Of a stretch of 64,000 bases of DNA, positions 1 through 8,093 are shown in pieces; position 1 is the stretch's first letter; every line of letters begins with the position of its first letter. The translations under genes and the position numbers were made by a program. The DNA is from CAVQUE01 sp046290435. GTDB lineage: Bacteria; Actinomycetota; Acidimicrobiia; Acidimicrobiales; UBA8592. A model generated the notes under the pieces. It had not been told where the DNA came from. It ran no database searches and was given only the letters and a program-made list of their open reading frames with translations. The stretch lies in NCBI GenBank assembly GCA_046290435.1, contig JBKAGO010000044.1, positions 1 to 64,000 on the forward strand. Reading direction: 5' to 3'.

Positions 1-554
1 AGACGACCGAGCACCTCGTGGATCCCGACGACGAGATGAGCCAGGTCATCGGACTCGGAGAACCAGCACCGGAACTTGCCCGAGTGTGACAACGCCCCGA
101 CCAACACGTACGCCTTGGCGCCCCACGGCGTCACCGGCAACTCGAGCCAGTCCCACTGGATCTCCTCACCCGGCGGGTGCTCGATGTCGACATGGGCCCG
201 GCCCTTCGATGCCGTGCACGCCTCGCAATGCGGGCGCAGTCCCCGCTCGCGGATCTGGCGGGTGAACGTCTGATACGCCCGCCCATAGCCCGACGGCAGA
301 TCCTGCACCTCCCGGAACAGCACCGTGGCCCGCAGATGCCGATCCTCGGCAAGACGCTGGCGCACGTACGGCTCGATCAGATCAAACGGATCGACCTCCC
401 CGTCAGGCCTCGCCCGCACGCCGACCTCGCGGTCGCCGTTCAGATACGCCCGAACCGTCTTGCGGTCCCGGCCCACATGACGGGCGATCGCAGCAATCGA
501 CCACCCCTACTTCTTCAACGCGTGGATCTCCACGTCTTCTCCCTTTGTGATCAT
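1..554 (-). pseudogene. istA: IS21-family transposase IstA, 5' part, with nonsense codon
   Basis: The minus strand encodes the N-terminal part of an IS21-type IstA transposase, running off the left edge. A helix-turn-helix segment (SIAAIARHVGRDRKTVRAYL) is followed by the IstA stretch around EIQWDWLELPVTPWGAKAY, where the DDE catalytic core begins. The likely ATG is at 552-554. Codon 16 is TAG (507-509), between HALKK and GWSIAAIARH, and the frame is open again to the edge, so the gene is broken by a single nonsense change. The istB partner would lie further left. The terminal inverted repeat could not be placed. Identification rests on recognised motifs only. Confidence 0.75.
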
Positions 555-1184
555 CAGGGAAGGGCTCCTCTCCCAGCCGGAACGTCTCGTAACGTCCAGC
601 AGAGAGGAGCCCCACCCGTTTCGGTGGACCCAAAGGGTGACGAATTTCAACGAGCAACTCCGGGGAGATTCACGTGAGCGTGGGCAGGGCCGGACCGCCC
701 ACGCTGACCACTCGACACCAGCGGCGACATCGCAGCTCGTCGACCCGCTCAGGAACGGCACGTCCCGATCGGGTGGGCCCGCTCCAGAACACTCCGAGGG
801 ATCAGCGGTCTGGAGGCCAGGCTGGCGGCCGCCGGTCCGAGGCAACTCGTGCGCTCCCCGATGCTGATGTCGACCAGACTCGGGGTACTCGAGGTCTTCG
901 GCCATGGCGCTCTGCTCGAGTCTCGAACACCGAGGAGTGCTCGCTCCATCACACCATCTTCGGCGCCTACGACGCGACAACAACGGCAGGGTCCGCCGGG
1001 TGAGGATCTCGTGCGACATCGATACCCACCGGACGCCGGCGGTTCCGCCCACCCAACAAGATCGGACCCTCTCGGACTCAACTCTCGGACGCCGAGCCCT
1101 TCGGCTGAGACCGGGCGGGGCGTCGCTACACCCCACGTGGTCCTCAAATTGTGCTTGCCTGATCTGCGAAGCGTCGATACGGTA
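555..1184. other. Intergenic stretch without a recognisable gene
   Basis: This 630-base region follows the IS21 end and precedes a secreted protease gene. Open frames exist in several registers, but none shows a recognisable domain, and the frame leading into the protease has a different composition from the gene body. The left part (about 560-660) is probably the outer end of the insertion sequence. Confidence 0.5.
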
Positions 1185-2789
1185 ATGTCTCTCATAACGA
1201 TTGGACATCTGCTGATGCGATCAGCAATTTTCGGACTGGCGCTGGCACTGTTCGCTGCGCTCGCGGCTACCGCGGCGGCTGCCCATGAAGATGCGGCAAA
1301 CAATGAGCACATAATTGGGCCAGGCGAGTCTGAGCCTTTAGGCGCTGAGATCGCGCACCTAGAGACCCTTCCGCCTGTCCAGCGAAGCTCCACGGATCGC
1401 GCGAACGAATTGATCTCCTCACCAGCCTTTCGAAACGTGGAACGATTCTGGCCCGATCGAGAGGCATTGGTTGATCAAGTCGCTTACCAGCTTGAATTCC
1501 GATCCTACAACGACTACATGAGTACGTCGCCTGCACATCTTGCTAGCCTCTTGACGGAACAACCCCAGAACTCCGGAATGGGTGTGCTCGGATTATACCT
1601 CACACGCAACGAATCGGACGAGTTTGAGCGACGTCAAGCGCGTGGCGACCTCCTAGAAGATATCGAAAACTACTTTTCGGTCGCAGCGGCCCCAAACTCC
1701 GACCAGCCCTCAGCATATGACCCCCAGTTCGGTGGGGCCTGGCTTGACCAGATGAATGGTGGAAGCGTTACCGTTGCGGTCGTTGGCGGTGCCTCCGACT
1801 TTGAGAACAGCATCCGAGCAATAGTCGGCGAAGCAACACCACTACGAATCATTGGTTATCATCCATCACTCGCAGAGATTGATGAGATGAAGCAGTCGAC
1901 AACGGAGGCGCTGGAATCTGCTGGGATTGATGGCGACGTCTCAGTTCAATTGACCCAACTTGGGAAGATCGTTGAAGTCACTGTCAATGCTCAGGATATT
2001 GGCCCAGCCAGCCGCGCGTTGAGCGCGCCGTATTATAGGAACGTGCGCGTCGTAGCGGGTGAACTCGCTGGGCCTGCCAACTCGCCCGGGAGTCTGCACA
2101 ATGGGGGAGGCCAAATGCCCGGGCTACTCATAGAGGCAGATCCGGGCGGGTATTGCACTTGGGGGGCGAACGGGCACACCGCAAGTCTCAACTACCTTGT
2201 GACAGCAGGGCACTGCGGTAGCGTCGCATATGAGAATTTCGCTGGCTACACAACGTCATTTGAGCTTGACCAAGCCGATTCACTGGCACTTACCAGCGGA
2301 AGCCAGTTTTTGTTCTCGGTGTTCTCGTTTAACGAAGATGCGAAACGAATGAGCTCTGCCTACGCTGACGACAACTGCTACCACGGCCCATTCCACTGCC
2401 AGACATTTATAAAAGAGAGAGCGCTTCACAATAGCTGGGAACTGAACTCGGATGTCGTGTGTGCGTCTCTCGGCAGGTCGGATACGCGACGATGTGGCTA
2501 CGTCCTAGAGGAGAATTATGTGGGTGGGTCGACATGTCCCGGCAATCGGTGGATTCGTACGTCCATAGAGATCGTGGTCGGGGACTCGGGCTCTGGTCTC
2601 GTCGGCGGCTGGGGAGGAGCGCTGGGCACATCAATGGATGGAATATTTATCTGCAAGAAGGGTGCTGAGTCGATTGCAATGACTGCCTTCGACGTCAAAC
2701 AGACGCTGAACTTTGACTTTAATTGCGCATCAACCGCGGTCACTAGATCTGCCCCCCAATGGGCAGCATGCCCTTCAGTGAATCGATAG
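1185..2789 (+). CDS. Secreted chymotrypsin-fold (S1/S1E-like) serine protease
   Basis: This predicted exported endopeptidase has an N-terminal hydrophobic signal segment (LALALFAALAATAAAA). A roughly 280-residue pro-region-like segment follows, then a trypsin-fold domain with the histidine motif LVTAGHCG and the serine motif GDSGSGLVGG. Cysteines near both motifs suggest disulfides, and the layout matches streptogrisin/alpha-lytic protease precursors. The frame is open further upstream, but the signal peptide places the start at ATG 1185 or ATG 1215; neither has a good ribosome site. A small lipoprotein gene follows within 15 bases. Low GC compared with neighbours (many AT-rich codons) suggests recent acquisition. 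The protease fold is well supported; its substrate is unknown. Confidence 0.8.
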   Translation: MSLITIGHLLMRSAIFGLALALFAALAATAAAAHEDAANNEHIIGPGESEPLGAEIAHLETLPPVQRSSTDRANELISSPAFRNVERFWPDREALVDQVAYQLEFRSYNDYMSTSPAHLASLLTEQPQNSGMGVLGLYLTRNESDEFERRQARGDLLEDIENYFSVAAAPNSDQPSAYDPQFGGAWLDQMNGGSVTVAVVGGASDFENSIRAIVGEATPLRIIGYHPSLAEIDEMKQSTTEALESAGIDGDVSVQLTQLGKIVEVTVNAQDIGPASRALSAPYYRNVRVVAGELAGPANSPGSLHNGGGQMPGLLIEADPGGYCTWGANGHTASLNYLVTAGHCGSVAYENFAGYTTSFELDQADSLALTSGSQFLFSVFSFNEDAKRMSSAYADDNCYHGPFHCQTFIKERALHNSWELNSDVVCASLGRSDTRRCGYVLEENYVGGSTCPGNRWIRTSIEIVVGDSGSGLVGGWGGALGTSMDGIFICKKGAESIAMTAFDVKQTLNFDFNCASTAVTRSAPQWAACPSVNR

Positions 2790-2801
2790 GTGTCGATATC
2801 C

Positions 2802-3176
2802 ATGTCGGGTGAATACCATGTGGCGCGGCCTATCGACCACGGCTTACGAGCCGTCCGTCGGGCTATGATACTCAGCGTGTTGCCCCTTGCCCTACTTGCT
2901 GCATGTGGCAACGAACAAGGCTCAACGGATTCTCAGCTCGTTGAGCTTCGGTACGACCCCGAGAACGGATGCCGAAATGATGCAACAGCCTCTGTCGATG
3001 GCGACGAATGGCAACTCGTTGATTTGATCCCACTAGAGTGGCGAGAAGCCGATTCTCAGTTGGGGGAGTTCGTGCGCGAGGGAGAGACATCGGCTACGTT
3101 TAGCTCTCAGGGATATAGCCTTGAGCTGACGCTCGGCGCGGTATCGATTGAGTGCATTAGGTGGGACGATACATAG
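2802..3176 (+). CDS. Small predicted lipoprotein
   Basis: The product is about 124 residues. A hydrophobic segment ends in a lipobox (LALLAAC), so it should be cleaved and lipidated at Cys and anchored to the outer face of the membrane. The mature part is acidic, with two further cysteines, and has no recognised domain. ATG 2802 is preceded by AGGTG at a workable distance. GTG 2790, abutting the protease stop, and ATG 2865, just before the hydrophobic segment, are alternatives. It is likely co-transcribed with the upstream protease and could be a companion or inhibitor of it, but that is inference from position alone. Confidence 0.6.
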   Translation: MSGEYHVARPIDHGLRAVRRAMILSVLPLALLAACGNEQGSTDSQLVELRYDPENGCRNDATASVDGDEWQLVDLIPLEWREADSQLGEFVREGETSATFSSQGYSLELTLGAVSIECIRWDDT

Positions 3177-3495
3177 AATTTAGGATTCAGCAGATGCCCT
3201 TCGTTTCACTCAGGGATATATGGCTGCTCGAAGCGGCATGGTCAGCGAGAAGCGGCGCACTCCAGCGTCCGCCTGAGCCCCTCGTGGTTCGTGGCGGGTG
3301 AGGGGTGCGCCGTTTCGCTGTCTCTCGCCGGTGATCGCCGCCGGATCTGTCGCAATGTGGATCGACAAACCCGCAGACTGCCACAGCGACAAAGCTACGT
3401 CTTCAGAGGCGTTTTGTTGACTCGACGGCGAAGTGCTGCATACTCTTGCGCTTGTGCCGCTGGTTCACTTCCGCGGTCGAAGGGGGAACGTGCCC
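3177..3495. other. Intergenic region with long hairpin
   Basis: No gene is seen here. Between about 3244 and 3317 an imperfect inverted repeat has arms CGGCGCAC (3253-3260) and GTGCGCCG (3305-3312), extended by AGCGA/TCGCT outside and CCCCTC/GAGGGG inside. It is a plausible terminator for the protease-lipoprotein pair. The remaining 180 bases presumably hold the promoter of the next gene. Confidence 0.45.
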
Positions 3496-4086
3496 ATGAA
3501 AGTGCCACGAGTTGGTTGGCTGCTCGCTGGCGTGTGTGCCGGCGCAATCGTGGCTGGATCAATCGCTGCGGCGCAACCGTCTGACGGCGAGCCGGATTCA
3601 GCCTCTATCACACACGCTCATGATGGCCTTGGGGAGCACTCACATCCACCTGGCGGGGATGGCGCATCTTCTCATGGTGAAGAGGCCTCGGTGCCTCCAC
3701 CTGACCAGGAAGCGGCCCCGACCCAAGCGTCACCCTCAGCATCGGAGGTTTTGCCACCTGAGCTGCGGGGCGAACCGATCTCTCTCGCCGAGTATAACGA
3801 CCTCACGATGATGGTGATCGCCTGCATCAGGGCGACGGGAGACGAGGTTGGCACCTACGAGGAGACGTCTGGTGCTTTCACTGGGGCTATTCGGTATGTC
3901 GTGAGGCACGCAGCAAGTCCGGACACTGATCCGATCAATGGCCCTGACACGACCGAGATGGATGCCTGTGAGGCTCAGTATGAGGAGGAGCTAAGCCGTT
4001 ACCAGCCCGATGCTGTCTTCACGGAGTCAGGCGAGATTGTGCCTTCCGCTCCGGTTCCCGTGCCCACCGACTTGGTCTTCGAGTGA
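3496..4086 (+). CDS. Secreted histidine-rich hypothetical protein
   Basis: A 196-residue product with an N-terminal signal segment (GWLLAGVCAGAIVAGSIAAA) followed by a low-complexity region rich in His, Gly, Ser and Glu (HAHDGLGEHSHPPGGDG) and then a more ordered C-terminal half with two cysteines. ATG 3496 is chosen because AGGGGG lies 9 bases upstream; GTG 3490 is too close to that site. The His-rich linker could bind metal ions. No domain is recognised. It is followed within a few bases by another exported protein gene, so the two probably form an operon. Confidence 0.6.
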   Translation: MKVPRVGWLLAGVCAGAIVAGSIAAAQPSDGEPDSASITHAHDGLGEHSHPPGGDGASSHGEEASVPPPDQEAAPTQASPSASEVLPPELRGEPISLAEYNDLTMMVIACIRATGDEVGTYEETSGAFTGAIRYVVRHAASPDTDPINGPDTTEMDACEAQYEEELSRYQPDAVFTESGEIVPSAPVPVPTDLVFE

Positions 4087-4090
4087 AGGG

Positions 4091-4546
4091 ATGGCTGAGG
4101 TGACCACAAATACTCAAAGCGTGCGACTCAAGGATCGTGTTGCAGTAGCGCTGGCAACCCTCGTACTTCTTATCCCAGTCACCGCAAGCCCTGCCAATGC
4201 TCACGTTACGGTGACCTCGACATGGAATATAGATGGATGTGCTGGAAGTCCTGATGACCTGAATGGATGGGTCTCAGTCAACAGTCCTTCCCAGACTCAG
4301 GCGCAGGGGATCGTGCAGGGTAACTGCACTGGCACGAAGGCGCGGATGAAGTACAAATTCTGGGGTACGTGGTACACGACTGGAACGGCTACAGTCTACT
4401 ATGCCAATACTCCAGCGTATCTTTTCCTAGCGACGGACGCCCATAACTACGAGGCGCTAAACGGCGAATTCAAGGCTCGGAATCGAGCGCCGATCTACAA
4501 GTGGAAGCAGTGGAAGACGCTCTACTACTGGTCCGGTAGCCACTAG
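4091..4546 (+). CDS. Secreted hypothetical protein
   Basis: A roughly 151-residue exported protein with a signal peptide (basic RLKDR, hydrophobic VAVALATLVLLIPVTA, cleavage after ANA) and a mature domain rich in Thr, Tyr, Trp and Asn with two cysteines. The composition resembles small beta-rich secreted proteins of actinobacteria, but no family is recognised. The start is uncertain: the AAGGG at 4086-4090 abuts ATG 4091, while GTG 4100 in the same frame sits about 9 bases from it and may be the true start. The gene lies 4 bases after the His-rich gene. Confidence 0.55.
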   Translation: MAEVTTNTQSVRLKDRVAVALATLVLLIPVTASPANAHVTVTSTWNIDGCAGSPDDLNGWVSVNSPSQTQAQGIVQGNCTGTKARMKYKFWGTWYTTGTATVYYANTPAYLFLATDAHNYEALNGEFKARNRAPIYKWKQWKTLYYWSGSH

Positions 4547-4550
4547 GGCT

Positions 4551-4838
4551 CTGCTCATCTTCGACATCGAACAACCCACCCGCGACATCAAACTCAGCTT
4601 CGACTACACCCGCTGCGGCATCCACACCATCTCAGCCATCGACCTCATCCCCACCACCAGACCCACCCGCATCGAACACTCACCCAACCAAACCGAACCA
4701 CGACTCCTCCGCGTCGAAGCCGACGGCTGGACCTTCCCCCGAGCCGGCATCGCCATCGTCTGGACACTCGAGAACGAGACCACGAGAAATGCCACACGGG
4801 CGCAGGCGAAGGTAGGCGCCAAGCACCGGGGGGTCTAG
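4551..4838 (+). pseudogene. Possible 3' remnant of an unidentified gene
   Basis: An open frame of 95 codons with good protein-like composition (FDIEQPTRDIKLSFDYTRCG near its start) ends at TAG 4836 but has no start codon or ribosome site. It is wedged between a secreted-protein gene and a truncated transposase. It looks like the C-terminal piece of a gene whose 5' part was lost in a rearrangement. No family is recognised and chance coding is possible. Confidence 0.25.
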
Positions 4839-4872
4839 GGATTGCGGTCGAGCTCGGTCCTGAGGGCCTACG

Positions 4873-5550
4873 TCAGTTCCGGGCTGCTTGGTTTGTCCAG
4901 GCGCCGGTGGGGTTGGCGGTGGCGCCGGCGTAGAACACTTCGCGTGTCTCGACATTGATGAAGAACAGGACGTAGTCGCGGCGCAAGCACGCGGTGTCGA
5001 CGGTGAAGAAGTCGCACGCGACCGCTGCTTGGGAGTGCAGGAACTCGGTCCAGGTCACCTCGGATCGGTTCGGGGAGGGGTCGATGCCGTTGTCGGTGAG
5101 GATCTGCCACACGGTGGTCTTGGCGATTGTGTGGCCGAGCCGGGCGAGTTCGCCCTGGATGCGTCGGTGTCCCCATGTCGGGTTCTCCTTAGCGAGGCGC
5201 ACGATCAGCTGGCGCAGCTCGGCGCTCGTGGGTGGTCGACCGATGCGTCGGGCTGGAGGCTGGGTCCAGTGCTTGGCGATTCGTTGGCGGTGCCATCGCA
5301 GCAGCGTTTCGGGCGTCACGATCCAGCCATCGCGAAGTCGGCGGGGGAGCGCGGCAGCGATCGCGCCGAGCAGTGTCCGGTCGTCGTCGGTGAGCGCAGG
5401 TCGCGCGATCTGGCGTCGCAGCACGGCGTTCTGGTGGCGGCGGACGATGAGTTCGAGGTCCTTGGAGCGCCCCGATCTCACTGCGAGGCGAGCGAGGCTG
5501 GTTAGAAGCAGGTAGAGAATACGAAACACGCCGAACCAGGATGGCGGCAT
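4873..5550 (-). pseudogene. Truncated IS3-type transposase (rve integrase core)
   Basis: The 225-residue product matches the N-terminal two thirds of integrase-core transposases. It has a basic helix-turn-helix region (about 30-110), the segment ENPTWGHRRIQGELARLGH, and then the start of the DDE core (ACDFFTVDTACL, first catalytic Asp). It stops at NQAARN, long before the second Asp and Glu would occur, so it cannot be active. The break lies near 4870, beside another gene fragment. Its 5' end adjoins a broken integrase gene, so this insertion probably destroyed the left end of element A. Confidence 0.75.
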
Positions 5551-5559
5551 CAGCCCTGG

Positions 5560-5658
5560 TCAGCACCCACGCGTCACTCTCCCGGGCGGCACAAGGGTGT
5601 CGATGCCGTCGTAGGCGACGACGTAGAAGCGGGACTTGCGTTGCACGATGTAGGTCAT
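5560..5658 (-). pseudogene. 5' fragment of element A integrase gene
   Basis: The first 20 codons (MTYIVQRKSRFYVVAYDGID) are the same in protein sequence as the start of the intact tyrosine integrase of element C (33693 downward). After this the frame enters unrelated sequence and stops at 5560-5562. The rest of the gene has been replaced by the transposase fragment. The upstream flank is also shared with element C, so A and C once carried closely related integrases. Confidence 0.75.
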
Positions 5659-5686
5659 CGCCACCCATCGGCCCACGACGTTGACG

Positions 5687-5709
5687 ACTTCGGAACCAAC
5701 CCGAAGGTC
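5687..5709. promoter_or_regulatory. Inverted repeat resembling the att core, upstream of broken int
   Basis: An imperfect inverted repeat, CTTCGGA / CCCGAAG, ends in AACCCGAAGGTC (5698-5709), a 12-base match to the tRNA-derived att core. The same arrangement occurs at 33719-33742 before the intact integrase of element C. It may be an integrase binding site that autoregulates int; this is inference from two copies. Confidence 0.4.
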
Positions 5710-5778
5710 ATCGACTCCCGGCGAAGGCGCTCACGGTCAGGGAGTCGCAAGTGAGAGGGGCGGGCTACCGTTTCTCGC

Positions 5779-6351
5779 GTGTTGGTCTGCGATCTTCGCC
5801 ATTACCTCGACATGCCCGAGGATGTTCCCGGCCCGGCGAGGCGACTCGCTACGCAGCTCGAGGCGATCGTGCGTGCAGGGAGCGCCCGGCCGGTCGGGAC
5901 CAGCGCGACCAGTGGAGTCGGGTGCACGAAGCGCCCCGGCCGGCGGCCGTGCGAGGGCTTCATCATGGTGTTCCGCCAGGGGAACGGGGAGATCGCCTGG
6001 GCGTGTGATGTCTGCGGCGACGAGGGTGTGATCACCGGTTGGGAGGGGTCGCCGACCGATGTGTCCGAGCTCGATGACAGCTACGCCGACGGCGAGGGGA
6101 TCGCAGTCGCGATGTCTCGCGCTCTGTTCGACCTGCTCCGCGAAGTGTTGGTGTTGGATGCGGCGTCGGAGTTGCTGATCGCTCGCGCCCGAGGCTCCTC
6201 GGAAGGAGTCGTGTTGGCAGGACCGTCGGACGCATTCGACGAACTGGTCGGCTACGTGGCATCGGAGGCCAACCACGAGAGCGACCGTCGCCGTGCCCGG
6301 CTCCTCGATGACGCGTGCGCCGTGCTCGAGGCCGCCTTGGTCGAGAAGTAG
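5779..6351 (+). CDS. Conserved hypothetical protein
   Basis: A 190-residue acidic, mostly helical protein starting at GTG 5779 (MLVCDLRHYLDMPEDVPGPA). It contains two CxxC-like cysteine positions (around ACDVCGDEGVI) that could form a small metal site, followed by a region rich in Glu, Asp and Ala. I recognise this type of protein from actinobacterial genomes but cannot assign a function. It overlaps no neighbour and is followed after 8 bases by a DUF6933-like gene, so the two are probably co-transcribed cargo of element A. Confidence 0.6.
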   Translation: MLVCDLRHYLDMPEDVPGPARRLATQLEAIVRAGSARPVGTSATSGVGCTKRPGRRPCEGFIMVFRQGNGEIAWACDVCGDEGVITGWEGSPTDVSELDDSYADGEGIAVAMSRALFDLLREVLVLDAASELLIARARGSSEGVVLAGPSDAFDELVGYVASEANHESDRRRARLLDDACAVLEAALVEK

Positions 6352-6359
6352 GGATCGTC

Positions 6360-6866
6360 GTGTTCACGGTTCGGGGGACGAAAAAGCTCTTGGATCGGGT
6401 CGGTCGACCGGTCCCGGATCCGCCGGCGTCGTCGACGGTGCTGGGTGGCTGGTATGCGAACGTGTTGTTCTGGCGCCCGCAGGTCCCGCTGTTCGTGAAC
6501 GCGTCGACGTTCGTGCCGGTCCTGATGCCGCTGGCACCGGCGGCGGGTGTGGTCGGCCGGTTCCCGGCGGCGATGGCCGAGGTGTTCGCGACGCTTGGGA
6601 TCGATCCGCGGTTCGTCGAGGCGGAGACGACCGAGATGGAGTCGGTGGTGCTTGCCAAGACGGCCAGTCGTCAGGTGCTGGGCGTGATGAACGAGTTCGT
6701 GTTCATGGCCGAGCATACGATCAGCACCGGCCGATCGGATCCCGACGATCTGGTCGGGTTGTCGGTGTGGCTGGCGGACACGATCGTCGGTCCGGTCAGC
6801 CGAGACGACGGCTCCACGCCGCTGGGTGCGCTCCAGGGGCGGGTCGCTGACGCCGTGGGCGGCTGA
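6360..6866 (+). CDS. DUF6933-like protein
   Basis: A 168-residue protein beginning VFTVRGTKKLLDRVG, the opening typical of the DUF6933 family (N-terminal TKKLL motif, central WYAN/FVNAST segment). The family has no established function. The start is taken as GTG 6360 because homology-like sequence begins there; the frame is open upstream into the previous gene. It sits between the hypothetical gene at 5779 and the vapBC pair at the right end of element A. The family assignment is from memory of the motif and should be checked by profile search. Confidence 0.6.
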   Translation: MFTVRGTKKLLDRVGRPVPDPPASSTVLGGWYANVLFWRPQVPLFVNASTFVPVLMPLAPAAGVVGRFPAAMAEVFATLGIDPRFVEAETTEMESVVLAKTASRQVLGVMNEFVFMAEHTISTGRSDPDDLVGLSVWLADTIVGPVSRDDGSTPLGALQGRVADAVGG

Positions 6867-6940
6867 CCCGTCGGCTCTGGTCGAAGTCCTGCGATGGCCG
6901 TGGTGGCGACAGATCGGGGAGTGCGTCGTACAATGAGGGG

Positions 6941-7174
6941 ATGCCGGTGACGCTCGACCTCTCCGATGAAGCGATGGCTCGCCTTCGGGCTGAGGCCGAC
7001 CGGCGCGGGATCTCGGTCGAGGAACTCGTGGATGAGCTGGCCGCTTCGCTCCCTGCCGAGGGAGGGGACTCGTCGCCGAGGAAGCTCCGCTTCTTCGCGA
7101 TGGGTGCTTCGACGTCGGGCCGTAGTGCTGCAGATGCGGATGAGATGTTGGCCGAGGGGTTCGGGCGAGACTGA
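6941..7174 (+). CDS. VapB-type antitoxin (element A)
   Basis: A 77-residue protein with an N-terminal ribbon-helix-helix-like segment (VTLDLSDEAMARLRAEADRRG) that should dimerise and bind operator DNA, and a flexible C-terminal tail that would cover the toxin active site. It ends 2 bases before the PIN toxin start, the usual antitoxin-toxin order. A near-identical pair lies at 35022-35668, at the right end of element C. Such pairs normally repress their own promoter. Confidence 0.8.
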   Translation: MPVTLDLSDEAMARLRAEADRRGISVEELVDELAASLPAEGGDSSPRKLRFFAMGASTSGRSAADADEMLAEGFGRD

Positions 7175-7176
7175 CC

Positions 7177-7587
7177 GTGCTGGTCGTCGATACCGGTCCG
7201 ATCGTCGCTGCCGCCGACACGGCGGACCGAGACCACGAAGCTTGCCTGCACCTGTTGAGCACTGCTCAGGGTCCGCTGATCGTGTCGCCGCTGGTGGTGG
7301 CGGAGGCCGCGTATCTGATCGGTCGTCAGCTGGGTCCGAGCGCCGAGGCCGAGTTCTTCCGGTCGATCAACGACGGCGATCTCGTGATCGAGAGCCTGAC
7401 CGTCGCGGACCTCGCTCGGGTCGCTGAGCTCGTCGAGACCTACGTCGATCTGGGGCTCGGGGGAACCGACGCCAGCGTGATCGCGATTGCCGAGCGGTTG
7501 GGGCAGTCTGAGATCGCCACGCTGGACCGGCGGCACTTCTCGGTCGTACGTCCCGCTCACGTGGATGCCTTCCGGTTGGTGCCATGA
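7177..7587 (+). CDS. vapC: VapC-type PIN-domain ribonuclease toxin (element A)
   Basis: A 136-residue PIN-domain protein. The acidic metal-binding residues are visible: Asp in LVVDTGPIVAAAD, Glu in VVAEAAYLIGR, Asp in GTDASVIAIAERL and Asp in IATLDRRHFSVV. VapC toxins cleave tRNA or rRNA when freed from VapB. It starts at GTG 7177, directly after the antitoxin. It is the last gene before the right att site of element A, suggesting that it stabilises the element by addiction. Confidence 0.85.
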   Translation: MLVVDTGPIVAAADTADRDHEACLHLLSTAQGPLIVSPLVVAEAAYLIGRQLGPSAEAEFFRSINDGDLVIESLTVADLARVAELVETYVDLGLGGTDASVIAIAERLGQSEIATLDRRHFSVVRPAHVDAFRLVP

Positions 7588-7637
7588 CCGGCGCTCACCC
7601 AACGTGGCCGGCTGCCGGCCGGGCCACGAGTCCCCGC

Positions 7638-7670
7638 ATCTACCAAGGATCTACCGGGACATCGGTAGAC
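7638..7670. repeat. TCTACC arm-type repeats at right end of element A
   Basis: ATCTACC occurs at 7638-7644 and 7649-7655, followed by the inverted copy CGGTAGAC at 7663-7670. The same set is found before the right att of element C, and GTCTACCGG copies occur at that element's left end. These fit integrase arm-binding sites. Confidence 0.5.
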
Positions 7671-7766
7671 AGGGGGGAACAGCGGGGAGCAGGGGTAAGT
7701 CGGAAATGGGCGCTGAGCTGGGGAAACGTGGTCTGACCTGCGGATAGCTCTTCGGGTTCAAGAGGG

Positions 7767-7811
7767 CTCATAACCCGAAGGTCGCAGGTTCAAATCCTGC
7801 CCCCGCCACCA
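7767..7811 (+). repeat. tRNA-derived att site 1 (A/B boundary)
   Basis: Forty-five bases match the 3' part of a CAU-anticodon tRNA: anticodon loop CTCATAA, T-arm GCAGGTTCAAATCCTGC, and acceptor strand with encoded CCA. The preceding bases cannot form the acceptor 5' strand (GGCGGGG expected) or a D-arm, so it is not a tRNA gene. It is the first of four direct copies in the window. Confidence 0.85.
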
Positions 7812-7825
7812 ACAAAGTGCCTGTT

Positions 7826-7859
7826 CAGAAGGGGTCTCGCTGCGTCGGGGCCCCTTCTG
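7826..7859. terminator. Hairpin terminator after att site 1
   Basis: A perfect 9-base inverted repeat, CAGAAGGGG (7826-7834) and CCCCTTCTG (7851-7859), lies 14 bases after the CCA. Every att copy in the window has such a hairpin at a similar distance. Confidence 0.6.
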
Positions 7860-8093
7860 CCGTTCCGGGGATCTCACAGAAAACTCACAAGGTGCGGGCC
7901 TCGAGCGACTTGCGTCGCGCATGGCACCCAAGCCTGGACGGGCTCAGCGTTCACGCTGCGCAGGCTCCACCTCTCCGTGGAGGGCTCACTCGAACCCGGT
8001 TGCCAGTCGCGGGCGTCAGTCGATCCTGATACGGGCTAGGGGTCGCGATGGTCGGAGCAGCCCGCTTGGCGGTCGCCGAAGGAACACGCGGTC

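Noticed and set aside
849..1184. N-terminal extension of the secreted protease by 112 codons
   Set aside because: The extension is rich in Arg, Ser and Pro with a different base composition, and would place the signal peptide inside the protein.
507..1208. A 233-codon minus-strand frame
   Set aside because: Only its last 15 codons belong to the transposase; the upstream part has no homology-like features and is open by GC bias.
7700..7811. A complete tRNA gene with CAU anticodon at each att copy
   Set aside because: Only the anticodon loop to CCA is conserved. None of the four copies has a 5' acceptor strand pairing with CCCCGCC or a D-arm at the right distance.
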